NCBI GenBank assembly: GCA_963830385.1
Contig: CAWHMD010000004.1
Coordinates: 62,001-126,000 of the forward strand
Length of the DNA: 64,000 nt
Reading direction: 5' to 3'
Origin: Bog-532 sp963830385
Lineage (GTDB): Bacteria > Actinomycetota > Actinomycetes > Streptosporangiales > Streptosporangiaceae
The notes beneath the pieces are model-generated. The model searched no databases and was not told the DNA's origin. It worked only from the letters and a program-made list of their open reading frames with translations. Below are positions 34,823-44,946 of the stretch, one piece after another. The translations under genes and the position numbers were made by a program. The stretch's first letter is position 1; every line of letters starts with the position of its first letter.

Positions 34823-34868
34823 CGATGGCGCCTTTGCGTATCTAAGAGTGCGGGCAAAGGCGCCATTG
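34823..34868. repeat. 46-bp dispersed hairpin element, copy 1
   Basis: ATGGCGCCTTTGC (34825-34837) and GCAAAGGCGCCAT (34854-34866) form a perfect 13-bp stem. Reverse-complemented, the element aligns base for base, loop included (CTCTTA core), with the element at 51871-51916. Both lie between convergent genes, so it probably works as a bidirectional terminator and looks like a mobile or repeated unit. Confidence 0.8.
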
Positions 34869-34942
34869 CCCTCGCTGGACTGGCGGGCGTGGCGTGACGG
34901 GGCCGGGAAGGGTGCAGAGCCGTCCGACCAGCCCTATGTGCG

Positions 34943-35956
34943 TCAGCGGCGCGGGTCGATGTGGACCTTGGGGGCGTCGCCCCACTCCGCGGGCCGGCGG
35001 CCCGCCAGCACGGTGGACACCTCGTCCAGGCTGACGGTGGCGGCGACGATCGGCCCGGGGTCCACCGCCCCGGAGGCGTACAGGGAGATGGTCTCGGCCA
35101 GGCCGCCGGAGGCGCTGAGGACGCCGGTGGCGGTGACGTCCTTGAGCACCAGCTCCCGGGTGTCCAGCAGGCTGGGCTCCGAGGACAGGCCGATGAAGCC
35201 GATCCGGCCGCCCGGCTCGATCCGGCCGGCCGCCAGGGTCGCCATCTCCGTCCCGGTCGAGGCGTCGATGATCGCGTCGAACAGGCCGCCGGGCAGCCTG
35301 TCGCGCACCCACGTCTGATCGAAGCCCAGGGACCGGGCGAACCGCAGTGACCGCTCATCCTGGCCGAGCAGGTGCACGTCGGCGCCCCGGGCCCGCGCGA
35401 TCAGGGCGCTGAGCAGGCCGATCGTCCCGGGACCGATGACCAGGAGCCGCTGGCCCGCGGCGACCTGGGTGGCCCGGACCGCGCGGAGGGCGTTGCCGCC
35501 CGGCTCGACCAGGGCGCCGGCGGTGGAGCCGATGCGGCCGGGCAGCGGCAGCAGGGCCGAGGCCGGCATCAGCAGCTGCTCGGCCAGCGCGCCGGGCCAG
35601 CCGCCGCGAATGCCGATCTCGTAGCGGTCGGCGCACAGGTGCTGGCGGCCGGTCCGGCAGCGGGCGCAGTGCCCGCAGCCGAGCATGGTGTCGCCGGTGA
35701 CCCGCCGGCCGAGCCAGGACGCGCCGGTCTCGTCACCGGCCCGCGTCACCGTCCCGCACCACTCGTGGCCGATCCGCACCGGGTAGCGGGCCTCCCCGGT
35801 CCGCAGGTACACCATGTGGCCGGTGAAGAATTCCACGTCGGTGCCGCACACTCCGGCCCGCTCGACGTCGACCACGACCTGGCCGGGGCCGGGCTCGGGG
35901 GGCTCGATGTCGCGTACTTCCGCTCGCCCGGGACCGGTGATGACGAATGCGCGCAC
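34943..35956 (-). CDS. Zinc-dependent medium-chain dehydrogenase (sugar/polyol type), 337 aa
   Basis: Alcohol/polyol dehydrogenase. Catalytic-zinc ligands: Cys in RAGVCGTDVEFFTGHM, His-Glu in VRIGHEWCGTV. Structural-zinc Cys cluster: GCGHCARCRTGRQHLC. NAD(P) motif: LLVIGPGTIGLLSALIA. Resembles glucose/threonine/L-iditol dehydrogenases. Divergent from the sugar-acid dehydratase gene, suggesting an oxidative (non-phosphorylating) sugar pathway in which the sugar is oxidised here and the acid dehydrated next. The specific sugar is unknown. Confidence 0.88.
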   Translation of the reverse strand: MRAFVITGPGRAEVRDIEPPEPGPGQVVVDVERAGVCGTDVEFFTGHMVYLRTGEARYPVRIGHEWCGTVTRAGDETGASWLGRRVTGDTMLGCGHCARCRTGRQHLCADRYEIGIRGGWPGALAEQLLMPASALLPLPGRIGSTAGALVEPGGNALRAVRATQVAAGQRLLVIGPGTIGLLSALIARARGADVHLLGQDERSLRFARSLGFDQTWVRDRLPGGLFDAIIDASTGTEMATLAAGRIEPGGRIGFIGLSSEPSLLDTRELVLKDVTATGVLSASGGLAETISLYASGAVDPGPIVAATVSLDEVSTVLAGRRPAEWGDAPKVHIDPRR

Positions 35957-36029
35957 GCCGGGCTACCTGATCCGCGCTTCGGGGGCAGGGGTAACGTCCA
36001 TGGCGTTCGCATAGTAGGGCGATACGCCG

Positions 36030-36057
36030 GGAGCAGGGAAACAGGAGCAGGGAAACA
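36030..36057 (+). repeat. 14-bp tandem duplication carrying the ribosome-binding site
   Basis: GGAGCAGGGAAACA occurs twice in a row (36030-36043 and 36044-36057), ending directly before ATG 36058. Each unit carries GGAG; the second is at normal spacing, so the start has a duplicated Shine-Dalgarno region. Confidence 0.8.
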
Positions 36058-37773
36058 ATGGCTGGTCTGCGTAGTGATGGCTGGTACGGCGGCACCGACC
36101 GGGACGCCTACATTCACCGGGCTTGGATGCGCCGGGGCTTGCCCGATTCCGCGTTCACCGGCCGGCCGCAGATCGCGATCGCCAATACCGCCTCGGACCT
36201 GGTGCCCTGCAACCGGCACCTGAGCGAGGTGGCCCAGCACGTGGCGGCCGGGGTGTGGGAGGCCGGCGGGGTCCCGCTGGAGATGCCGGTGGTGTCGCTG
36301 GGCGAGACCAACGTCCGCCCGACCGCGATGCTGTGGCGCAACATGGCCGCGATGGCCATCGAGGAGATGATCCGGGCCAACCCGATCGACGGTGTGGTGC
36401 TGCTGGGCGGCTGTGACAAGACCATCCCGGCTCTGCTGATGGGGGCCGCGTCGGTTGACCTGCCCGCGGTGGTGGTGCCCGGGGGCCCGATGCTGACCGG
36501 CACGTTCCGGGGCGCCCCGCTCGGCTGCGGCACCGACGTGTGGCGGCTGAGCGAGGACGTCCGCGGCGGCAAGATGTCCCAGGCCGACTTCGTGGCGTCC
36601 GAGTCCTCGATGATCCGGAGCCGGGGCCACTGCAACACGATGGGCACCGCCTCGACCATGGGCCTGCTGGCCGAGGTGCTCGGCACCACCCTGCCGGGTA
36701 CGGCCGGGCTGCCCGCGCCGGACAGCCGGCTGCTGGCCCAGGCGCACGGTACCGGCAAGCTCGCGGTGGAGATGGTGCAGGCCGAACGAAGGCCAAGCCA
36801 GGTACTGACCGAGGCTTCGTTCCGGAACGCGATCGTCGCGCTGGCGGCGCTGGGCGGGTCGACCAACGCGGTGGTGCACCTGCTGGCCATCGCCGGGCGG
36901 CTGGGGGTACCGCTCACCCTGGAGGACTTCGACCGCATCGGCGCCGACGTGCCGCTGCTGGTCAACCTGCAGCCGGCCGGGCAGTTCCTGATGGAGGACT
37001 TCCACCGGGCGGGCGGCCTGCTGGCCGTGCTCCGGGAGGTCAAGGAGCTGCTCGACCCGGCCGCGCTGACCGTGACCGGGCAGCCGCTGACCGATTATCT
37101 GGATGAGGCGCAGATCTGGGACCGCGAGGTGATCTCGGTCCGGAACGAGCCGGTCCAGAGCGCGGCCGGCATCGCCGTGCTGCACGGCAACCTGGCCCCG
37201 AGCGGCGCGGTCATCAAGCCGGCGGCCGCGTCCGCGCACCTGCTGCAGCACCGGGGCCGGGCGGTGGTGTTCGACTCGATCGAGGACCTGCACACCCGGC
37301 TGGACGACGAGGACCTGGAGGTTGATGCCGACTCGGTACTGGTGCTGCGCGGCTGCGGGCCGCGCGGCTACCCGGGCATGCCGGAGGTGTCGAACATGCC
37401 GCTGCCGGCCAAGCTGCTGCGCGAAGGCGTCCGCGACATGGTCCGCATCTGCGACGGGCGGATGAGCGGCACCGCCTACGGGACCGTGGTGCTGCACGTG
37501 TCACCGGAAGGGGCCGCGGGCGGCCCGCTGAGCAAGATCCGGACCGGTGACTGGATCGTGCTCGACGTGCCCGGCCGCCGGGTCGACGTGGAGCTGAGCG
37601 AGGACGAGCTGCGGGACCGGCCGGTGGCCGAGGCCATGGCCGAGGCGGTGGCCAAGCCGCGCCGGGGCTGGGAGCTGCTCTACGTCAACAGCGTGCAGGG
37701 CGCCGAGGAGGGCGCTGACCTGGACTTCCTGCGCGGTTCGAGCGGGGACGTGGTCAAGCGGGAGTCGCACTAG
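36058..37773 (+). CDS. IlvD/Edd-family dehydratase (probable sugar-acid dehydratase), 571 aa
   Basis: Iron-sulfur dehydratase converting a 2,3-dihydroxy (aldonic) acid into a 2-keto-3-deoxy acid. Cluster Cys residues are in SDLVPCNRHL, LLGGCDKTIPALLMG and SRGHCNTMGTASTM; the late motif VRICDGRMSGTAYGTVVLHV is conserved. RSDGWYGGTDRDAYIHRAWM at the N-terminus and the sugar-related neighbours favour arabinonate/xylonate-type dehydratase over branched-chain IlvD. A duplicated GGAG region precedes ATG 36058. Its TAG stop shares bases with the convergent STAS gene stop (CTAG). Confidence 0.88.
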   Translation: MAGLRSDGWYGGTDRDAYIHRAWMRRGLPDSAFTGRPQIAIANTASDLVPCNRHLSEVAQHVAAGVWEAGGVPLEMPVVSLGETNVRPTAMLWRNMAAMAIEEMIRANPIDGVVLLGGCDKTIPALLMGAASVDLPAVVVPGGPMLTGTFRGAPLGCGTDVWRLSEDVRGGKMSQADFVASESSMIRSRGHCNTMGTASTMGLLAEVLGTTLPGTAGLPAPDSRLLAQAHGTGKLAVEMVQAERRPSQVLTEASFRNAIVALAALGGSTNAVVHLLAIAGRLGVPLTLEDFDRIGADVPLLVNLQPAGQFLMEDFHRAGGLLAVLREVKELLDPAALTVTGQPLTDYLDEAQIWDREVISVRNEPVQSAAGIAVLHGNLAPSGAVIKPAAASAHLLQHRGRAVVFDSIEDLHTRLDDEDLEVDADSVLVLRGCGPRGYPGMPEVSNMPLPAKLLREGVRDMVRICDGRMSGTAYGTVVLHVSPEGAAGGPLSKIRTGDWIVLDVPGRRVDVELSEDELRDRPVAEAMAEAVAKPRRGWELLYVNSVQGAEEGADLDFLRGSSGDVVKRESH

Positions 37774-38060
37774 CCGCCGCGCACCGGGGCGATCTCCGAC
37801 AACCCGGAGATCTTCAGCACCGGGGTCAGCAGCGCGGTGGCGACCAGCTCGATGTGGTCCGCGTGGCTGAACAGCACGGTCAGGCCGGCGCTGTCCAGGT
37901 AACCGACGGCGGTCAGGTCGACGACGACCGGGCCGTCTCCGGCCTGCGCCAGCGCGTCCCCGAGCTGGCTGGCATTGCTCATGTCGATCTCGCCGTCGGC
38001 GGTCAGCACCAGGCTGCCGTCCGGGTGCCGGTTCGTGGACAGGGTGAGCGGAGTGGTCAT
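37770..38060 (-). CDS. STAS-domain anti-sigma-factor antagonist, 96 aa
   Basis: RsbV/SpoIIAA-like protein: SLVLTADGEIDMSNASQLGD, VVVDLTAVGYLDSAGLTVLF with the conserved phosphorylatable Ser in DSAGL. ATG 38060 overlaps the TGA of the upstream hybrid kinase/phosphatase (ATGA), implying coupled translation. It is presumably phosphorylated and dephosphorylated by the kinase-like and PP2C domains of that protein. Confidence 0.9.
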   Translation of the reverse strand: MTTPLTLSTNRHPDGSLVLTADGEIDMSNASQLGDALAQAGDGPVVVDLTAVGYLDSAGLTVLFSHADHIELVATALLTPVLKISGLSEIAPVRGG

Positions 38061-41000
38061 GTGGTGATCCTGAGCTGCATGTCGACGGTGGTGCCGGTCG
38101 CGTCCGGCTCGATCGTTACCTGCTGCATGAGCGCCTTCATCAGCGGGATGCCGTGGCCGCGGTGCGGGTTGGCGCCCGGCTGGGCGGCCTTCCACCGGCC
38201 GGTGTCGATGACGGTCAGCCGGAGCAGGCCGGCGGTGACGGCGGCGCGCAGCCGGACCTGCTGGCCCCGGGCATTCCGGTGGCCGTGCTCGACGGCGTTG
38301 GCGCAGGCTTCACCGGCCGCCACCAGCACGTCCTGGACCGTCCGCTGGCTGAGGTCGCAGCGGCGCAGCCAGTCCCGCAGGGCGGCCCGGACCGGGGCGA
38401 GCTGGGCCGAGTCGGCCGCAAAGGCCAGGTCGAACGGGGCCGGGTGCCGGTAGAGCACCAGGGCCACGTCGTCTTCGTAACCGCCGTCCGGCGCCAGCCC
38501 GGCCATCAGCTCGCTGGCCAGGTCGTCGACCGAGCCGACGCTGCCCGCGAGCAGAGCCGACCCGGCCTGGGCGATGCCCGCGGTGATCGACCGGCGGCGG
38601 CGCTCGACCAGCCCGTCGGTGTACAGCAGCAGCGTGGCCCGAGCGGGCACCGCGCAGCTGGCCTCGGACCGGGTGATGGCCTGGCGGACCGCGAGCGGGA
38701 CCGACCGGCCCGCGCCCAGCAGCTGGATGCGGCCGTCCGGATGGGCCAGGATGCCGGGCGGATGACCGGCGCTGCTGTAGGTCAGCCAGGCCTTCGGCGT
38801 CGAGGATGCCGCAGAACACCGTGCTGCAGATCGCGCCGGGGATCAGGGCCGCGAACCGGTCCATGGCGCTCAGCGTTTGCGCGGCGCTGGCCTCCTGCAG
38901 CAGCAGGGCCCGGCAGGCGCTGCGGAGCTGCCCCATCACGGTGGCGGCGTCCAGCCCGTGACCCACGCAGTCGCCGACCACGATGCCGGTCCGGCCGTCC
39001 GTCAGCTCCACGATGTCGAACCAGTCGCCGCCGACCTCGAGCGGGCGGCTGGCCAGCTCGTACCGGGCCGCGAAGCCGGCCGGCAGCCGGGCCGGCCCGA
39101 GGATGGCCCGCTGCAGCACCAGGGCCGTCTCCCGCTGCTGGTCGCTCTGGTGCACCCGGTGCAGGGCCTGGCTCAGGTAGCCGCACAGCAGGGCCAGCAG
39201 CGCGCGGTCCTCGGGGGTGAACGGGCGGGCGGGGTCCAGGTCGATCCAGACCGCCAGCTGACCCAGCGGATGGTCCACGGTGATCCCGGTCGCCGGGCCT
39301 TCGCCGTCGGCCGGGGACAGCATCGGCCCGCGCTGCAACCCGGAGATCGTCTGCTGGAGCGGGCCTGGCAGGTCGCTCCAAGCCCGCTCCGGCCCGGTCG
39401 ACATTACCGTCGGCTGACCGTTTCCTTCCCAGGTCACAGCCAGTGCCCGGCGGGCCTGCCAGAGCCGCCGGAGCTCGTTCAGCGCACCCTGGAGGGCCTG
39501 CGGCAAGCTGGTGGCCCGCGACAGCAGCAGGCCCATGGCGGCCAGCGCCGCCTCGCGCTGGCCGGCGTAGTGCTCGGCGGTGATGTCCCGCAGGGTGCCG
39601 ACCTTCACCCGCCGTCCGGTGTCCGGGTCGGTCACCCCGCTGAAGCTGGCCGCCACCCACAGCCGGTGCCCGTCCCGGTGCGTGACCGGCGCCGTGAAGC
39701 TGCCCCGGCTCTGCCCCATGAGCTCGCCGAAGGCGGCACTGACCTGGCGGTAGCCCTCCGGGTCGGTGTCCGGCTTCGGCCACCACACGTGCTCGGCCGG
39801 GTACGGCAGGCCCTCCGGCCCGTAGCCGAGGGTGTCGGTGAAGGCCGCGTTGATCTCGACCACCGCGCCGGTCTCGTCGCACACGAAGAACGCCTCGTGC
39901 AGCGACTCGATCAGGGCGGCCCGCCAGCGGGCGTGATGGGTGCGCAGCCGGGACAGTTCCACGTTGGCCCGGACCCTGGCCAGCAGTTCGGCCGCCGAGA
40001 ACGGTTTGACCAGGTAGTCGTCGGCGCCGGCGCCGAGGCCCTCGATCGCGGCTTCCTGGCCGGCCCGGGCCGACAGCAGCAGCACCGGCACGTCGGCGGT
40101 CCGCGGGTCCGAGCGCAGCGCCGCCACCAGCCCCAGGCCGTCCAGGCCGGGCATCATCACGTCGCTGATGACCACGTCGGGGGCGTCAGCGTGGACGGCG
40201 TCGAGCGCGGCCAGCCCGTCCGCCACCGTGCTCACCTCGTACCGGGCCCCGAGCAGCCGCTGCAGGTACTCCCGCATGTCGGCGTTGTCGTCGGCCAGCA
40301 GCACCCGGGGGCGGTCGCCGCCGCCGGGCGGCCCGGGGACGGGTGCCTCGGCACCGACGGTGCCGGCGGCATCGAGGATGGGCATCGGGCCGGTCGGTGA
40401 CCCGCCGTCCGGCAGCCAGCGCAGCGCCTCGGCCAGGAACGGGTCGGCGACCGCGGACACCAGGCCGGCCGCGGCCGCGTCGGCCACGTGGGCGGCGGGC
40501 AGGTGGTCCTGGCCGAACGGCACCCGGATCGTGAACTCGGTCCCGGTCCCCTCGGTGCTCTCGGCGCTGATCGTGCCGCCGTGCAGGCCGACCAGCTCCC
40601 GGACCAGGGCCAGCCCGATGCCGCTGCCCTCGTTGGACCGGGACCGCGCGTTCGGGATGCGGTGGAACCGCTCGAACAGGCGGGGCATCTCGGCCGGTGC
40701 CACCCCGATCCCGGTGTCGGCCACCCGCAGCACCGCGCAGTCGCCGTCGGGCCGCAGGGTGACGCTGATCGTGCCTTCGAACGTGAACTTGAGCGCGTTG
40801 CTGAGCAGGTTGAGTACGACCTTTTCCCACATCTCCTGGTCGATGTAGACCAGGCGGGGCAGCTCCGGGCAGTCCACCCGGTAGGTCAGGCCGGCCCGCT
40901 CGGTGGCCGAGCGGAACACGCTGGCCAGGTCGGCGGTGAACGCGGCCAGGTCGACCGGCTCGTACCGGGCCTGCAAGCGGCCGGCCTCGATCCGGGAGAA

Positions 41001-42223
41001 GTCGAGCAGCGTGTTCACCAGCTTGCCGAGCCGGAGCCCGTTGCGGTGGATGACGTCCAGCTCCTGCCGGACGCTCGCGTCCTCGCCCCCCAGCCGTGTG
41101 CGCAGCTCCTCCAGCGGCCCCATGATCAGGGTGAGCGGGGTGCGGAACTCGTGGCTGATGTTGGAGAAGAAGGCCGTCTTGGCCCGGTCCAGCTCGGTCA
41201 GCTCCTCGGCCCGGCGCTGCTGGACCTGGTAGGCCAGGGCGCCGTTGACGAGCGCCGCCGTCTGCTGCGCGACCAGGCCCAGGAACGACCGGTAGGCGTC
41301 GTCGAGGGGCCGGCCGCGCTGGCCGCCAGCACCATCACCCCGGCCGCCGGGCCGCCCGCCTCACCGGGCAGCGGCAGCACCACGGCCTGGGCCGGCGGGG
41401 TCTCCCAGCCACCGGTCGGCAGGCCGGCGAACCGGGCGTCCACGTCGGGCACCGTCACCGGCTCGCCGCTGCGCAGCACCTCGGCGGCCGGCCAGCCGCC
41501 GGGTCCGCCCGGCCGCGGTTCCGGGGCCGGGCCGGGCGGGCTGGTGGCGGTCAGCACGAGTTCGTCGGTACCGGGCTTGCGCAGGTAGATGGCGGCGAAC
41601 GGGACGTCGGCGGCCGCTCCGGCCAGCGCCCGGGCCACCAGCTGGGCCGCCTCGGCCGCGCGGCGGGCCCGGCCGGCCAGCGAGCCCAGATCCTGCAGCG
41701 CCGCCAGCCGCCGCTCGCCCACCACCCGCAGGGTGGTGTCGCTGACCGCGGTGAACACCCCGCGGACGACACCGGCGTCGTCGTGCAGCGGGCTGTAGGA
41801 GTAGGTCCAGTAGGTCTCTTCCCAGTAGCCGTGCCGGTTCATCGGCAGCAGCAGGTCCTCGGACCAGGTGGCCTGCCCGCTGGCCATCACCGAGTCCAGC
41901 ATCGGCCCGATGATGTCCCAGATCTCGCTCCAGACCGACTCACCCGGCTTGCCCAGGGCCGGGTGCTTGGTGCCGAGCAGCGGCAGGTAGGCGTCGTTGT
42001 AGAAGAACTGCAGCCGCTCGCCCCACCACACGATCATCGGGAACCGTGAGGTCAGGCAGATCCGGCAGGCGGTTCGGAGGCTGGCCGGCCAGTCCCGCGG
42101 GTCACCCAGGCCGGACTCCGGCCACGGGTAAGCCCGCATCCGGCGGGCCATCTCGCCGTCGCCGGGGAACAGCGCCTCGCCGGACTCGTGATGGACGGGT
42201 CCGGCGCGCCCGGTGTCGTTCAT
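38057..42223 (-). pseudogene. Giant hybrid sensor kinase / receiver / PP2C phosphatase / anti-sigma kinase, two frameshifts
   Basis: Domain order: PAS (FPMIVWWGERLQFFYNDAYL), GAF, HisKA (NGLRLGKLVNTLLDFSRIEA), HATPase (VLNLLSNALKFTFEG, GSGIGLALVRELVGL), receiver (LLADDNADMREYL, phospho-Asp in VVISDVMMPGLDG), second PAS, GAF, SpoIIE-type PP2C (FDIVELTDGRTGIVVGDCVG, AGHPPGIL) and a C-terminal HATPase_c_2 (VLVAAGEACANAVEHGHRNA). About 1,390 aa. Frame breaks near 41315 (before GRPLDDAYRSFLG) and near 38790 (before WLTYSSAGHPPG) split it into three frames; both are single-base. Start 42223 (MNDTGRAG) or 42238. If whole, it is a complete partner-switching regulator in one chain, coupled to the STAS gene. 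Confidence 0.8.
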
Positions 42224-42369
42224 CGCGCCCGCCCTCATCTCCCTTTCCGGCGCAGGGGCTCCGACGGAAACGATAGCGCCGGGCAGGTCCGCGCGCCCCG
42301 GCTGGGACCGATGGGACGAGGTTGCGCTGATGGGTTGGACCACTGGCCCGGCTGCCACACAATGAGGGA

Positions 42370-44946
42370 ATGGTCGCAGCGCCCGAATTGGCCCAGCCAG
42401 CGGTGACACCGCTGCTGTCGGTGTCCGGCCTGTCGGTCCGGTTCGGCACGGTCCAGGCCCTCAACGGCGTGAACCTTACCGTCCGCCCGGGTGAGCTGAT
42501 CGCGCTGGCCGGCGAGAACGGCGCGGGCAAGACCACGCTGGTGCGCTGCATCGCCGGCGACATCACCCCCGGCCAGGGCGAGATCTACGTGTCCGGCCGC
42601 CGGGTCGCCCCCGACCCGGCCGCCGCCGCCCGTCAGGGCGTGGCCGTGGTCTGGCAGGACCTGGCGCTCTGCGAGAACCTCGACGTCGCCGCCAACGTGC
42701 TGCTGGGCCGCGAATCGCGCCGGATGATGTTCTCCGACAGCCGCTTCCACAAGAACGCGGCGTCGCTGCTGGACAGCCTGGGCATTCCCATCCGCGATAC
42801 CACCCGCCGGGTCAGCGCGCTGTCCGGCGGGCAGCGCCAGCTGGTCGCGGTGGCGCGGGCGATGGGCCGCAATCCCCGGCTGCTGGCCCTCGACGAGCCC
42901 ACCGCCTCCCTCGGCGTGATGGAGTCGGCGCAGGTCGAGGAGCTGATCGCCGGGCTCCGGGAGAAGGGCACCACCATCCTGCTGGCCTGCCACGACATCG
43001 ACCAGATGTTCCGGCTGGCGGATCGCATCGTGGTGCTGCGGCAAGGCCGGATCGTGGCCGACCTGGATCCGGTCAGCACCCACCCGGACGACGTGGTGGC
43101 GCTGATCTCCGGTCAGCCGGTCGACTCCTCCGCCCGCCGTCAGCTGACCCGGCTGCACGGGCTGGCCGACCGGCTGGTGTCGGCCGACGCCTCGTCCAGC
43201 CTCTCACTGATCATGTCCGCCCTCGGCGCGGCCCTGGGCACCGAGCGGCTGTCGATTCACCTGGTCTCCGACCAGGGCGAGCCGGGCGGCCCGCTCAGCC
43301 CGGATCACCCGCTCGGCCCGGACCAGGCGCTGGTCTGTGCCGCGTCGCTCGGGTTCACCCCCGGCCAGCTGGCCGACTGGGCCCAGCTGCCGTTCGGGCT
43401 GCCGGGTGGCCCGGTCGGGCTGGCCGCCACGACCCAGAAGCCGGTCATCGAGGCCGACGTGCGGTCCAGCGCGGCCTGGACCGGGTTCCGCAGCCTGGCC
43501 GAGCTGACCGGCGTGGACAGCTCCTGGTCGGTCCCGGTGGTCGGCCCGGGTGGCTTGTCCGGCATCATCACCGTGTTCCGGCCCGAGGCGGGCATGCCCC
43601 ATCGCCACGAGCTGCAGCTGGTCACCCTGTACGCGGGCTACGCGGCCAGCGCCATCGAGCGCGACCGGCTGCTGGAGCAGGCCACCGCCCGCAACCGGGT
43701 GCTGGAGACGATCCGCGAGATGCTGGAGAACCTGGCCGGCCCCGCCCGGGTCGCCGACGGCCTGGTCATCGCGGCCCAGGCGCTGCGCCGGGGCCTCCAG
43801 GCCGACGAGGTGGCCCTGGTCACCCGGCTGGACGGGGCGCCGCCGGAGTGGCGGGCGTTCGCCGGCCCCCCGGGCAGCGAGACCGGCAGCGACGCGGCCG
43901 AGGCCTCGCCCGGGCTGCGCGAGGCGGCCGGCCGGGTGCTGGCCGAGACCTATCCGGACGGGGTGCCGTGCCAGCTCACCAGCGGTCAGGGCCGCCGGGT
44001 CCGGCTGGTCCCGTTCACCGCCGCCAACGGGCCCGCGGTGCTGCTGGCCAGCTGGAAGCAGCCGAGCGCGAAGGCCGCCCAGGAAGAAATCGCGCTGATG
44101 GAAGACGCGGCCCACTCGTTCCGGCTGGCCCTGGACCGGGAAGAGGCGGGGCTGGCGCACGCGGAGGCGGCGGCCCTGCGCCGGTCCGGTGAGCTGCAGC
44201 GGGACTTCCTGTCCCGGCTCAGTCACGAGCTGCGGACCCCGCTCACCGCCATCCGGGGCTACGCCTCCAGCCTCATGCAGACCGACGTGACCTGGGACCG
44301 GAGCTCACAAGACCGGTTCCTGGACCGCATCGCGGCCGAGTCGGCCCGGCTCGGGCGTCTGGTGGATGACCTGCTCGACTTCTCCACGATCGAATCCGGG
44401 CTGATGCGGCTGCAGCCCGACTGGTGTGACCTGCCGCTGGTGGTGCAGGCGGCGGTGGCCTGCCTGGCCCCGGCCGGCCGGGCCGCGGTCACCGTCCAGT
44501 GCGCCCCCGACCTGCCGGTGATCTGGGCCGACCACGACCGGCTGGAGCAGGTCTTCGTCAACCTCATCAACAACGCGGTCGCGCACAACCCGCCCGGCAC
44601 CCGGGTCTGGGTCACCGCCGAGGGGGCCGGCCCCGAGGTGATGATCAGCGTGCGCGACAACGGCACCGGCATCCCCGACGAACTGGCGGCCGCGCCGTTC
44701 GAGGCCGGCCGCCGGCGCCGGACCCGGACCGGCGGGGCCGGGCTCGGCCTGTCCATCGCCCAGGGCATCGTCGACGCCCATCAGGGCCGGATCGAGCTGC
44801 AGCGGCTGGACAAGGGCACCCAGTTCCGGGTGGTCCTGCCGGCCGACGTCCAGGACGACGCGGGCGACCCCGGCCCGGGCGCGCTGGCCCTGGTCCCCGG
44901 GGGCGCCCCGGCGACCCCACTGGCTGAAGAGGAGCACGATGGCTGA
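42370..44946 (+). CDS. ABC-transporter ATPase fused to a GAF sensor histidine kinase, 858 aa
   Basis: One uninterrupted protein. Residues 1-250 are a sugar-importer NBD: Walker A ALAGENGAGKTTL (47-57), Q-loop VVWQDLALCENLD, signature SALSGGQRQLVA (149-160), Walker B LLALDEPTASLG, H-loop LLACHDIDQ, all intact. Residues about 270-600 are GAF-like. HisKA H-box FLSRLSHELRTPLTAI has phospho-His 619; HATPase N-box NLINNAVAHNPPGT, G1 DNGTG, G2 GGAGLGLSIAQG. The last bases overlap the response regulator start, and xylose-type transporter genes follow. The NBD closely resembles the half-size ATPase at 47193. Inferred role: report transporter engagement to the kinase. Confidence 0.93.
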   Translation: MVAAPELAQPAVTPLLSVSGLSVRFGTVQALNGVNLTVRPGELIALAGENGAGKTTLVRCIAGDITPGQGEIYVSGRRVAPDPAAAARQGVAVVWQDLALCENLDVAANVLLGRESRRMMFSDSRFHKNAASLLDSLGIPIRDTTRRVSALSGGQRQLVAVARAMGRNPRLLALDEPTASLGVMESAQVEELIAGLREKGTTILLACHDIDQMFRLADRIVVLRQGRIVADLDPVSTHPDDVVALISGQPVDSSARRQLTRLHGLADRLVSADASSSLSLIMSALGAALGTERLSIHLVSDQGEPGGPLSPDHPLGPDQALVCAASLGFTPGQLADWAQLPFGLPGGPVGLAATTQKPVIEADVRSSAAWTGFRSLAELTGVDSSWSVPVVGPGGLSGIITVFRPEAGMPHRHELQLVTLYAGYAASAIERDRLLEQATARNRVLETIREMLENLAGPARVADGLVIAAQALRRGLQADEVALVTRLDGAPPEWRAFAGPPGSETGSDAAEASPGLREAAGRVLAETYPDGVPCQLTSGQGRRVRLVPFTAANGPAVLLASWKQPSAKAAQEEIALMEDAAHSFRLALDREEAGLAHAEAAALRRSGELQRDFLSRLSHELRTPLTAIRGYASSLMQTDVTWDRSSQDRFLDRIAAESARLGRLVDDLLDFSTIESGLMRLQPDWCDLPLVVQAAVACLAPAGRAAVTVQCAPDLPVIWADHDRLEQVFVNLINNAVAHNPPGTRVWVTAEGAGPEVMISVRDNGTGIPDELAAAPFEAGRRRRTRTGGAGLGLSIAQGIVDAHQGRIELQRLDKGTQFRVVLPADVQDDAGDPGPGALALVPGGAPATPLAEEEHDG

